Numbered from the stretch's first letter, positions 1 through 5,613 are shown. The stretch: 11,212 bases of DNA from CAYVCP01 sp964450565 (GCA_964450565.1 CAYVCP010000014.1:1-11212); one strand, 5' to 3'. The notes: generated from the letters alone by a model not told the origin. A program made the numbers and translations.

Positions 1-727
1 AAAAATCATCTATCTTCATTGATAGTCTTTCTTTATCTTCTCTTTTTGCTCCAGTGTTTATTAGCATTAAAATATCTTGTGCTTCAGCATCCTCTTTTCT
101 TAGGTAATGGCTATCATTTGTGGCTATAAGGGGGATTTTAAGTTTTTTAGAAAAATCAATCAAGACTTTGTTAACTTTTTTTTGTCCTTCTATATTGGGA
201 TGTTGTTGTATTTCTAAATAAAAATTATCTTTGAATATTCTTTGATATTTCTTTGCAGTTTCAGCTGCTTGTTCTAATTTATTGCTTAAAATTAATCTTG
301 GTATCTTTCCTTGGATACAGGCCGATGAAGCTATTAATCCCTCAGAATATTTCTCTAAAATATCTTCATCAATTCTTGGCTTATAATAAAAGCCCTCAAG
401 ATGGGCTTTTGTAATCAATTTAACTAAATTTTGATACCCTACTTCGTTTTGAGCTAATAAAACTAAATGATGTCTTTTATCATCAATATTAGGTCTTTTT
501 TGGTTCAATGTATCAAGAGCAACATATACCTCACTACCTATAATAGGTTTTATGTTTTTTTCTTTTGCTTTTTGGTAAAATTCTACAGCTCCATACAAAA
601 CACCGTGATCTGTTAAGGCAATAGACTCCATACCTAATTCTTTCGTATAATCTAAAAGCTCATCGATTTTAGGTAAACCGTCGAGCAGAGAATAATGACT
701 ATGGACATGTAAGTGGACAAATTTCAT
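1..727 (-). CDS. dnaE: DNA polymerase III alpha subunit, N-terminal part (cut by left edge)
   Basis: This is the start of the replicative DNA polymerase catalytic subunit; about 242 codons are visible and the rest lies left of the window. The N-terminus begins MKFVHLHVHSHYSLLDGL, the hallmark of the PHP domain of bacterial DnaE with its metal-binding HxH. Further PHP signatures follow: ALTDHG near residue 43, then IIGSEVYV, and ATNDSHYL near residue 215. The ATG at 727-725 overlaps the TGA of the upstream repeat-protein gene (ATGA), so the two are probably translated from one mRNA by coupling. No polymerase-core motif can be checked because the gene is truncated by the window, not by mutation. 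Identification rests on the PHP signature and is firm; DnaE rather than PolC is favoured because PHP is at the extreme N-terminus. Confidence 0.95.
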   Translation of the reverse strand, partial: MKFVHLHVHSHYSLLDGLPKIDELLDYTKELGMESIALTDHGVLYGAVEFYQKAKEKNIKPIIGSEVYVALDTLNQKRPNIDDKRHHLVLLAQNEVGYQNLVKLITKAHLEGFYYKPRIDEDILEKYSEGLIASSACIQGKIPRLILSNKLEQAAETAKKYQRIFKDNFYLEIQQHPNIEGQKKVNKVLIDFSKKLKIPLIATNDSHYLRKEDAEAQDILMLINTGAKREDKERLSMKIDDF

Positions 728-1398
728 TTTATGAGTTCTTTATAACGTGCTCCTTGCTCATTAAATTTTCCTTTGATTTGTGAATCTTTTAAAACCAATG
801 TTTCACTGATTTTAGCCTCTTTCAAGTTTACATCTCTTCCAACAAAGACCTTAAGCATATCTAAAGATCCTTCAATGATTGCGTTTTCAGCATCAAGGGT
901 TCCTGAAATCATAGATTCTCTCAAATAGACGTCTCCCTTAATAATCATGCCAACGTGAAAGGCATCGTTTACCCTTATATTCTTTAAAATAACATCGTTT
1001 TTAACATCTACTTTAGCCAAAGAAAGAAATCCTGTTAATGTCAATCCTTCAAAGTTTAAAGATCCTGCTGTTTTTGCTCCCACTAAATTTACCACTCCTT
1101 TAACATTTGCTGATTCTAAAGAAATATTTCCCTTGATGTTTGCCAAACCACAATAAAAAGAATCTTTAATAGAAGCTCTTTTTAAATTGACATTTCCCTC
1201 AATTGAGGTTTTCTCTAAGAAAATAGAACCTAAAACAACAGCATCTTCAAGGTTTAAGCCTGTGTCTAATTCTCTTTCTTGTAGAATAAGAAATGGTAGA
1301 ATTTTTCCTTGAAAGTTTATTTCTCTTTCTTCTAAAGAAGCGATTCTAATTTCTGTTTCTATTTCTCCTTGAGTTAGAACTTGGTTTATAGTTTCCAT
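724..1398 (-). CDS. 11-residue repeat protein, probable beta-solenoid
   Basis: A 224-residue protein with no signal peptide or membrane segment. Residues 1-43 form a charged N-terminal part. From residue 44 to 218 the whole chain divides into 16 consecutive units of 11 residues (one of 10, near residue 143-152), consensus [IVL]-x-G-x-[VIL]-x-L-x-x-A-x, for example IKGNISLESAN and IEGNVNLKRAS; six residues, YKELIK, follow. Alternating hydrophobics with a regular Gly suggest a right-handed beta-solenoid related in style to pentapeptide-repeat or bactofilin-like proteins, but the period is 11, not 5. It is the first gene of a minus-strand pair and overlaps dnaE by ATGA. Function is unknown; a scaffold or binding surface is only a guess. 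The ATG at 1398 is chosen because a promoter lies just upstream and no Shine-Dalgarno competes. Confidence 0.85.
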   Translation of the reverse strand: METINQVLTQGEIETEIRIASLEEREINFQGKILPFLILQERELDTGLNLEDAVVLGSIFLEKTSIEGNVNLKRASIKDSFYCGLANIKGNISLESANVKGVVNLVGAKTAGSLNFEGLTLTGFLSLAKVDVKNDVILKNIRVNDAFHVGMIIKGDVYLRESMISGTLDAENAIIEGSLDMLKVFVGRDVNLKEAKISETLVLKDSQIKGKFNEQGARYKELIK

Positions 1399-1409
1399 GA
1401 TTTTTGTTA

Positions 1410-1438
1410 ATATTAAATCATCTTAAACTATTTTACAA
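1410..1438 (-). promoter_or_regulatory. Promoter for the repeat protein-dnaE pair, in a divergent gap
   Basis: On the minus strand TTGTAA (1438-1433) and TAATAT (1415-1410) are separated by 17 bp. The predicted start near 1403 is only about five bases from the ATG at 1398, so the message would be nearly leaderless. The gap to rnhB is 43 bp, so a rnhB promoter must overlap this one; the best plus-strand candidate (TTGTTA 1404-1409, TATTTT 1429-1434, 19-bp spacing) is poor. Sequence match only. Confidence 0.45.
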
Positions 1439-1441
1439 AAT

Positions 1442-2014
1442 ATGGCAAAGATTATAATTGGTATAGATGAAGTGGGTAGAGGGGCATTGTGTGGTCCGGT
1501 AGTAGCTTGTGCTTTATACACAACGCTAGGGGAGATGAATATCACAGACTCAAAAAAGATGAGTCAAAAAAGAAGAAATGCAATATTTTCTTTTTTACAA
1601 AAAAGTAATAAATGCGAATGGGCAATTGGTAGGGTATCAGAAAAGATAATTGATGAAATTAATATTTTAAACGCTACTAAAATGGCCATGCAAAAAGCAG
1701 TTTTTAGTTTGGAAAAAAAGATTGGAGTAGTAGACCTATTGTTAATAGATGGTAATTTTGGTATTGAAAGTCGTATTAATCAAAAATCTATTATTAGGGG
1801 AGATGAAATGATTTTTCAAATTAAGCTTGCTTCTATTATAGCCAAAGTATCAAGGGATAAAATAATGATGAACTATCATCAGCAATACCCCAAGTATTCT
1901 TTTGATCGCAATAAGGGTTATGGAACATTTTTTCATCGCAGTATGTTATCAAAAATTGGCCCTTGTAAAATACATAGAAATAGTTTTGCTCCGTTAAAAT
2001 ACTTGCAAAAGTAA
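1442..2014 (+). CDS. rnhB: Ribonuclease HII
   Basis: RNase HII cleaves the RNA strand of RNA/DNA hybrids and starts removal of single ribonucleotides misincorporated in DNA. The 190 residues match the family length. The signature IIGIDEVGRGALCGPVV is at the N-terminus, followed by DSKKMS near 36-41, LLIDGN at 100-105, a GDEMIF segment, and ASIIAKVSRDK at 130-140. The four acidic active-site residues of the DEDD set are all present: D9, E10, D103 and D121. The GRG motif (12-14) that senses the ribonucleotide 2'-OH is intact, and a C-terminal HRNSFAP segment is present. It heads the plus-strand run and has no Shine-Dalgarno; ATG follows an A/T-rich stretch, probably as a leaderless or near-leaderless message. 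Confidence 0.97.
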   Translation: MAKIIIGIDEVGRGALCGPVVACALYTTLGEMNITDSKKMSQKRRNAIFSFLQKSNKCEWAIGRVSEKIIDEINILNATKMAMQKAVFSLEKKIGVVDLLLIDGNFGIESRINQKSIIRGDEMIFQIKLASIIAKVSRDKIMMNYHQQYPKYSFDRNKGYGTFFHRSMLSKIGPCKIHRNSFAPLKYLQK

Positions 2015-2038
2015 TCTTTTTTTGGTATTTTAAGTAAT

Positions 2039-2323
2039 ATGGCAGTTCCAAAACAAAGAACAACTAAATCAAGGAGAGACAGAAGAAGACAGCATATTTT
2101 TTTAACTGCGCCCGCTTTGACTGTTTGCCCTAAGTGTAAAAAACCTGTAAGGCCACATACTGTTTGTCATCACTGTGGTTTTTATAAAGGGAAAGAAGTG
2201 ATTAATGTTATGGCTAAATTAGAGAAAAAAGAGAGAAAGAAAAGAGAGAAAGAAATAAAAGACACAGAACAAAAAGAGGAAAAACCAACGAACTTAGAGG
2301 AATTATCAAAAAAGAAATTTTAA
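2039..2323 (+). CDS. rpmF: 50S ribosomal protein bL32 with charged C-terminal extension
   Basis: Large-subunit protein bL32. Residues 1-57 are the conserved protein, beginning MAVPKQRTTKSRRDRRR. The zinc ribbon has two pairs of cysteines, C30-x2-C33 and C43-x2-C46. The usual length is near 57-60 residues; here 94, the extra C-terminal part being almost pure Lys/Glu and of low complexity. It follows rnhB by 24 bases and precedes nusB by six, so it is probably in the same transcript. There is no Shine-Dalgarno: the ATG sits in AAGTAATATGGC. A comparable charged tail occurs on S16, KhpA and (N-terminally) L12 in this window. Confidence 0.95.
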   Translation: MAVPKQRTTKSRRDRRRQHIFLTAPALTVCPKCKKPVRPHTVCHHCGFYKGKEVINVMAKLEKKERKKREKEIKDTEQKEEKPTNLEELSKKKF

Positions 2324-2329
2324 AAATAT

Positions 2330-2764
2330 ATGGCTTCACGTCATCTAGCTCGTTCAATAGTATTACAGTCTTTATTTGAATGGGATTTCTATGGCAAAAA
2401 ACCAGACTTAAAAAAAGTGATAGAAAGGAATATTAATTTTTTTGGAAGCGGTTTTGATGAACAAGATTTTGTAAGGAGTTTGTCAGAAGGGACAAAAGAA
2501 AATATAGAAAGATTAGATAAAATTATTAAAAGTTCTGCTCCTGAGCGTCCAATAGAACAATTAAGTATTATAGATAGAAATGTTTTAAGGATTGGTTTAT
2601 ATGAGCTATTATACGAAGACGAAAAAGAAGTACCACCAAAAGTGGCTATTAACGAAGCTATTGAATTAGGTAAGAATTTTGGAGGGCCTAGTTCTGGTAA
2701 GTTTATAAACGGTGTTCTGGGAACTGTTTATAAAGAAATAAAAGAAGATAAAAATGAAGGATAA
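2330..2764 (+). CDS. nusB: Transcription antitermination factor NusB
   Basis: NusB binds boxA RNA together with S10 and promotes antitermination and proper folding of rRNA transcripts. The 144 residues fit the all-helical NusB fold. Recognisable segments are the N-terminal ARSIVLQSLFEWDF (usually A-x-x-x-L-Y), the central IIDRNVLRIGLYELLY near residues 79-95, and the C-terminal PPKVAINEAIELGKNFGG followed by FINGVLG near 125-131. The start ATG lies six bases after rpmF in an A/T-only context without Shine-Dalgarno. Its 3' end overlaps rnc by 11 bases, so rnc translation is probably coupled. The nusB-rnc-rpsP neighbourhood groups rRNA transcription, rRNA processing and small-subunit assembly. 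Confidence 0.95.
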   Translation: MASRHLARSIVLQSLFEWDFYGKKPDLKKVIERNINFFGSGFDEQDFVRSLSEGTKENIERLDKIIKSSAPERPIEQLSIIDRNVLRIGLYELLYEDEKEVPPKVAINEAIELGKNFGGPSSGKFINGVLGTVYKEIKEDKNEG

Positions 2765-3446
2765 ATTTAAAGAGTTAGAAAAAAAACTTAATATTGAATT
2801 TTGTAACAAAGACTTATTAGTGCAAGCTTTTTGCCATAGGTCTTATCTTAACGAAAATAGTGATATAAAGATAGAAAACAATGAAAGATTAGAGTTTTTG
2901 GGGGACGCTGTTTTAGAACTCATTGTAACAGAATATTTATATAAAAATTACAATAACCCAGAAGGTGAAATGACTAATTGGAGAGCAGCTTTAGTAAACT
3001 CTCAGAGTTTATCAAGTATTTCTTCGGAACTAGGATTTGATGATTATTTACTTCTTTCCAAAGGAGAAGCAAAAGATACTGGAAAAGCAAGGCAGTTTAT
3101 TTTAGCAAATACCTTTGAGTCATTTTTAGGAAGTTTATACCTTGATCAAGGTTTTGAAAAATGTAGGGAATTTGTGACGAAACATTTAATTAAAGAATTA
3201 CCTAAGATTTTAGAAGACGGCTCCTATAAGGATGCTAAGAGTTCATTCCAGGAAAAGGCACAGGAAAAGGTAGGCATAACACCAATATATAAAGTAGTGA
3301 AAGAATGGGGCCCAGATCATGAAAAAACTTTTATCTTAGGTGTTTTCTTGGATCAAGAACTTGTAGCAGAAGGGGAGGGCTCTTCTAAACAAGAAGCCGA
3401 AGAAAAAGCAGCAGAAAAGGCCTTAGAAGTAAAAAATTGGAAATAA
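2754..3446 (+). CDS. rnc: Ribonuclease III
   Basis: RNase III cuts double-stranded RNA, including the rRNA precursor stems. The 230 residues show the two-domain layout: catalytic domain about 5-150 with signature NERLEFLGDAVLEL (43-56), and a dsRNA-binding domain about 158-226 ending in SSKQEAEEKAAEKAL. Compared with E. coli RNase III, E38, E41, D45 and E117 correspond to E44, E47, D51 and E122. The metal ligand D114 corresponds to N119 (ILANTFES instead of the usual ILADxFE). Whether this lowers activity or is normal for the lineage cannot be told from sequence. The ATG overlaps the end of nusB by 11 bases and rpsP follows six bases later. Confidence 0.96.
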   Translation: MKDKFKELEKKLNIEFCNKDLLVQAFCHRSYLNENSDIKIENNERLEFLGDAVLELIVTEYLYKNYNNPEGEMTNWRAALVNSQSLSSISSELGFDDYLLLSKGEAKDTGKARQFILANTFESFLGSLYLDQGFEKCREFVTKHLIKELPKILEDGSYKDAKSSFQEKAQEKVGITPIYKVVKEWGPDHEKTFILGVFLDQELVAEGEGSSKQEAEEKAAEKALEVKNWK

Positions 3447-3452
3447 TAATAT

Positions 3453-3836
3453 ATGTTAAAGATAAGATTTCTTAAAATAGGAAAAAAGAATCAACCATTT
3501 TTTAGAATTGTTGTTACTGAAAAAGAGAATGCTCCAAAGGGTGGAAAGTTTATAGAGATAGTCGGCTATTTTAATCCTTTCACAAAGGAAAAAGAAATTA
3601 AAAAAGATAGGGTTGAATATTGGCTTTCTGTAGGAGCCCAACCTTCAGCAAGGGTGCATAATCTTCTTATTGAAGAAAAGATTATAAAAGGGGAAAAAAT
3701 AGCTGTTCACGCGAAAAAGAAGAAAGGAAAAGAGACAGAGCCAAAAGAAGTGAAAGAAGAGAAGGAAAAAACAGAGAGTAAAAAGACAGAAGAGGTGAAA
3801 AAAGAAGATATTCCTTCTGTCAAAGAAGAAAAATAA
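3453..3836 (+). CDS. rpsP: 30S ribosomal protein bS16 with Lys/Glu-rich tail
   Basis: Small-subunit assembly protein bS16. The conserved body is residues 1 to about 80, with LKIRFLKIGKKNQPFFRIVV at the start, APKGGKFIEIVGYFNPF near 27-43 and YWLSVGAQPSARVHNLL near 56-72. The usual length is about 80-90; here 127, the remainder being a Lys/Glu/Thr low-complexity tail. It ends the rnhB-to-rpsP run: a hairpin with a T tract begins ten bases after the stop. In many bacteria rpsP continues into rimM-trmD-rplS; here khpA and trmD follow after a 306-base gap and rimM is absent from this position. Confidence 0.95.
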   Translation: MLKIRFLKIGKKNQPFFRIVVTEKENAPKGGKFIEIVGYFNPFTKEKEIKKDRVEYWLSVGAQPSARVHNLLIEEKIIKGEKIAVHAKKKKGKETEPKEVKEEKEKTESKKTEEVKKEDIPSVKEEK

Positions 3837-3845
3837 GGTAGTCAT

Positions 3846-3877
3846 AACTAAAAGCTTCCCAAAGAAGTTTTTTAGTT
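3846..3877 (+). terminator. Intrinsic terminator after rpsP
   Basis: AACTAAAA and CTTC (3846-3858) pair with GAAG and TTTTAGTT (3864-3877) around the loop CCAAA, with a run of six T at 3868-3873. The A-rich 5' arm and T-rich 3' arm make it potentially active in both directions. It separates the rpsP run from the promoter at 3886. Confidence 0.6.
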
Positions 3878-3885
3878 TATTTTAT

Positions 3886-3914
3886 TTGACAAAGTGTCAG
3901 CATCGTGCTATTAT
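3886..3914 (+). promoter_or_regulatory. Strong sigma70-type promoter with overlapping inverted repeat
   Basis: TTGACA (3886-3891), 17-bp spacer, TATTAT (3909-3914); the predicted start is near G3921. A perfect inverted repeat TGACA-AAG-TGTCA (3887-3899) overlaps the -35 element and spacer and could be an operator. It is placed just after the rpsP terminator and drives either a stand-alone RNA or the khpA-trmD leader. Confidence 0.7.
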
Positions 3915-3920
3915 AAGTTA

Positions 3921-4075
3921 GTCGAGCTTTAATTCTATTAATTAAATCATATAATTTAATTAATGCTTTTAAAGGATGCCTCTCATTGGAAAAGAATTTT
4001 CCAGAGAGGAGAATGGAGGGGATAAAATGACTTGCTCTTTAATTTTCTCCTCCATTCTCTTCTCTATTGCTTGAC
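3921..4075 (+). ncRNA. Candidate structured RNA upstream of khpA, family unknown
   Basis: The 306-base gap 3837-4142 contains no protein gene, but the region after the promoter is dense in helices. GTCGAGC (3921-3927), at the predicted transcription start, pairs with GCTTGAC (4069-4075) to close the structure (7 bp, one G-U). Inside it are: a perfect 11-bp hairpin 3937-3947/3954-3964, extendable by CTTTAA/TTAAAG (3927-3932/3969-3974); a hairpin CCTCTC (3979-3984) with GAGAGG (4004-4009) topped by TGGAAAA/TTTTCCA (3987-3993/3997-4003); and a 19-bp stem 4004-4022/4046-4064 with two G-U pairs. The lower part of the third hairpin and the base of the long stem share GAGAGG, so the two are alternatives. 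No T tract follows. I recognise no known family; it may be a leader of khpA-trmD or a separate small RNA. Confidence 0.5.
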
Positions 4076-4098
4076 ACCTATGAAGGAAAAGGTAAAAT
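4071..4098 (+). promoter_or_regulatory. Possible second promoter for khpA-trmD
   Basis: TTGACA (4071-4076), 16-bp spacer, TAAAAT (4093-4098), with a start near 4105 and an untranslated leader of about 38 bases. The -35 element overlaps the 3' strand of the closing helix of the upstream structured RNA, so the site may be part of that RNA rather than a promoter. Confidence 0.5.
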
Positions 4099-4142
4099 AA
4101 ATTTAAGTAAGAATGAAAGGTCGCTAAAAGAAAAAGAAAATC

Positions 4143-4475
4143 ATGGCTAAAGATTTAGATAAAGAATTCCTCGAGTTCTTGATTAAAGCTCTAGTTGATC
4201 ATCCAGAAGACGTAAAAGCAGATCGTAGAGTTGATGAGATGGGTGTACTTCTTTCTTTACATGTTCACCCAGAAGATATGGGTCAAATTATTGGAAAGGC
4301 AGGATCAACAGCAAGAGCTATAAGAAACCTTGTTCGTATAGTTGGTTTAAAAAATCATGCAAGAGTTAACTTGAAGATTGAAGAGCCAGAAGGGGGCAGG
4401 GTACCAAGAAAAGAAGACGCAAAAGAGGAAGTAAGCGAAGAAAAAAAGGGGGATTTAGAAGACCTTAATTTATAA
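4143..4475 (+). CDS. khpA: KH-domain RNA-binding protein KhpA
   Basis: Small cytoplasmic RNA-binding protein of the KhpA (YlqC) family, which in Gram-positive bacteria partners KhpB and affects RNA stability and cell elongation. Residues 6-82 form a single KH domain; the nucleic-acid-gripping GxxG loop is G51-K-A-G54 within MGQIIGKAGSTARAIRNL. The family is usually about 75-85 residues; here 110, with a charged tail from about residue 83. rpsP-khpA-rimM-trmD is the common order in Firmicutes; here rimM is missing but khpA still precedes trmD. The ATG at 4143 is favoured because the domain begins immediately; no convincing Shine-Dalgarno is present. The promoter at 3886, the site at 4071, or both may drive it. 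Confidence 0.92.
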   Translation: MAKDLDKEFLEFLIKALVDHPEDVKADRRVDEMGVLLSLHVHPEDMGQIIGKAGSTARAIRNLVRIVGLKNHARVNLKIEEPEGGRVPRKEDAKEEVSEEKKGDLEDLNL

Positions 4476-4495
4476 ATCTCTTATTGGAAATAAGT

Positions 4496-4530
4496 GGAAA
4501 CAGTGCTACTATCTAAGTAGTGCTGTTTTC
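4496..4530 (+). promoter_or_regulatory. Hairpin between khpA and the trmD start
   Basis: A 15-bp stem: 4496-4510 pairs with 4516-4530, including CTACT/AGTAG at the top, two G-U pairs in the middle and GGAAACAG against CTGTTTTC at the base. It ends six bases before the trmD ATG. The 3' arm has four T but no clean T tract follows, so it may attenuate transcription, block initiation at trmD, or be an RNA-processing site. Role inferred only. Confidence 0.5.
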
Positions 4531-4536
4531 ATTTCT

Positions 4537-5190
4537 ATGCAATTTGATATTATTACAATTTTTCCTTTAATGTTTGATTCTTTTCTAGAATCTTCTTTAA
4601 TTAAAAAAGCTATTCAAAAGAAATTAATTAAAGTTAAGGTTCATGATTTGAGGAAGTTTGCTAATGGTAATTTTAAACAAGTTGACGATAAACCTTTTGG
4701 TGGTGGCAGGGGAATGGTTATGAGAGCAGATGTACTATTAAGAGCTGTAAATAAAATCAAAAAGAAAAATGGAAAAGTAGTCCTTTTTTCTCCTAGGGGA
4801 AAGCAACTTAATCAAAAGAAAATAACAAAGTTTTCTAAGATAGATCAAATTATTATGATAGCAGGACGTTATGAGGGTATAGACGAAAGAGTACAAAAAT
4901 ATATTGCAGACGAAGTAATATCAATTGGAAATTTTGTTTTAATGGGAGGAGAAATTCCTTGCTTTGTAATGATGGAAAGCGTTGCTAGGTTAATTCCTCG
5001 GGTTATAGGAAAACCAGAAGAAGTAAAAAAGAGAATAGAAAAAGGGGGTTTTATTGAGTATCCTCAATATACGAGGCCTGATGTTTTAGAAATAAAAGAC
5101 AAGAAAAGAAGAGTGCCAAAGGTACTTTTGTCTGGTCACCATCAAGAAATAGAGAAATGGAGAGAAAAAAATAGTGTTATTATTGAATAA
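4537..5190 (+). CDS. trmD: tRNA (guanine37-N1)-methyltransferase
   Basis: TrmD methylates G37 next to the anticodon using S-adenosylmethionine and prevents +1 frameshifting. The SPOUT trefoil-knot signatures are clear: VDDKPFGGGRGMVM (49-62), LFSPRGKQLNQ (83-93), AGRYEGIDERV (109-119), SIGNFVLMGGEIP (129-141) and EYPQYTRPDVLE (174-185). Length is 217 against about 240-255 in E. coli-type enzymes, so the C-terminal domain is shortened. In an ungapped alignment between the IP and YTRP motifs, the E. coli general-base D169 falls on R166; E168 is the nearest acid. R151 matches E. coli R154. There is no Shine-Dalgarno and the start is six bases after a hairpin. The product serves tRNAs reading CNN codons and some others. 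Confidence 0.95.
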   Translation: MQFDIITIFPLMFDSFLESSLIKKAIQKKLIKVKVHDLRKFANGNFKQVDDKPFGGGRGMVMRADVLLRAVNKIKKKNGKVVLFSPRGKQLNQKKITKFSKIDQIIMIAGRYEGIDERVQKYIADEVISIGNFVLMGGEIPCFVMMESVARLIPRVIGKPEEVKKRIEKGGFIEYPQYTRPDVLEIKDKKRRVPKVLLSGHHQEIEKWREKNSVIIE

Positions 5191-5211
5191 TAAAGTTTTT
5201 TTTGTTATTAT
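5183..5211 (+). promoter_or_regulatory. Promoter for the tRNA-Tyr/tRNA-Thr/rpmG/tRNA-Trp unit
   Basis: TTGAAT (5183-5188), 17-bp spacer, TATTAT (5206-5211); the predicted start near 5218 is four bases before the mature tRNA-Tyr. The -35 element overlaps the last codon and stop of trmD. Read-through from trmD is an alternative. Confidence 0.5.
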
Positions 5212-5221
5212 TGTGTTGCCT

Positions 5222-5307
5222 GGGTGCGTGGGAGAGCAGTCAAATCCATCACTCTGTAAAAGTGACGCTTTCGAGCTACGCAGGTGCAAGTCCTGCCGCA
5301 CCCACCA
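5222..5307 (+). tRNA. tRNA-Tyr (GTA), CCA encoded, unusual D/T-loop bases
   Basis: An 86-base class II tRNA. The acceptor GGGTGCG pairs with CGCACCC, the anticodon stem TCACT/AGTGA carries loop CTGTAAA (anticodon GTA, Tyr), the long variable arm has GCT-TTCG-AGC, and the T stem is GCAGG/CCTGC. Discriminator A and CCA are encoded. The T loop reads TGCAAGT, so position 55 is G rather than the near-universal U, and aligned to E. coli tRNA-Tyr the D loop has A at position 18 rather than G. All stems are intact, so it is probably functional. Confidence 0.93.
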
Positions 5308-5328
5308 TGTCTTTAATAATCAAAGACA
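5308..5328 (+). other. Hairpin directly after tRNA-Tyr CCA
   Basis: TGTCTTT-AATAATC-AAAGACA is a perfect 7-bp stem starting at the base after the encoded CCA. No T tract follows, so it is more likely a precursor-processing or RNA-stability element between the two tRNAs than a terminator. Confidence 0.4.
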
Positions 5329-5357
5329 AGCTTACCGATAAGAGGGGATATAGTTTT

Positions 5358-5429
5358 GCCCGAGTGGTTCAGTGGTAGAACGCTTTCATGGTAAGAAAGA
5401 AGTCGTGAGTTCGATTCTCACCTCGGGCT
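5358..5429 (+). tRNA. tRNA-Thr (GGT)
   Basis: A 72-base tRNA. The acceptor GCCCGAG pairs with CTCGGGC, the D arm is GTTC/GAAC with G18G19 intact, the anticodon stem CTTTC/GAAAG holds loop ATGGTAA (anticodon GGT, Thr), the variable loop has five bases and the T arm is GTGAG-TTCGATT-CTCAC. G1-C72 and C2-G71 agree with known threonine identity elements. CCA is not encoded, in contrast to tRNA-Tyr next door, so a CCA-adding enzyme is needed. Confidence 0.93.
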
Positions 5430-5451
5430 CAGATAAATAATATAAAAATAT

Positions 5452-5613
5452 ATGGCAAAGAAAAAACAATCAAGAACAAAATTACAGTGTTCTGAGTGTA
5501 AGGAGATAAATTATTTTACTCCAAAATCAAAAACTGTTGAGGGTAAATTAGAAATGAAAAAGTTTTGCAAGAAATGTAGAAAGCACACTGTTCATAAAGA
5601 ATCTAAAAAATAA
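5452..5613 (+). CDS. rpmG: 50S ribosomal protein bL33
   Basis: A 53-residue large-subunit protein beginning MAKKKQSRTKLQCSECKEI. It has the bL33 zinc knuckle with C13-x2-C16 and C39-x2-C42, and the end YFTPKSK...KFCKKCRKHTVHKE typical of the family (usual length 49-55). It lies between tRNA-Thr (22 bases upstream) and tRNA-Trp, which begins three bases after its stop codon, so mRNA and tRNAs must be separated by processing. A tRNA-rpmG-tRNA-Trp-secE-nusG order is common in bacteria and supports the call. The start lacks a Shine-Dalgarno and sits in AAAATATATGGC, as in nusB. Confidence 0.93.
   Translation: MAKKKQSRTKLQCSECKEINYFTPKSKTVEGKLEMKKFCKKCRKHTVHKESKK

Noticed and set aside
1836..2063. 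Open frames antisense to rnhB, rpsP, trmD and the 5870 gene
   Set aside because: They oppose well-identified genes, lack starts with promoters, and read as low-complexity Phe/Lys/Ser-rich shadows.
3921..4075. 6S RNA, SRP RNA, tmRNA or RNase P RNA in the khpA upstream gap
   Set aside because: There is no GGAAGGAAGCAGC-type SRP core, no tRNA-like ends for tmRNA, too short for RNase P, and not one long bulged rod as in 6S.
5177..5203. TTATTATT-G-AATAATAA with a T run at the end of trmD as terminator
   Set aside because: The stem is A/T only with an unusably small loop, and the region reads better as the tRNA-Tyr promoter; read-through is likely.
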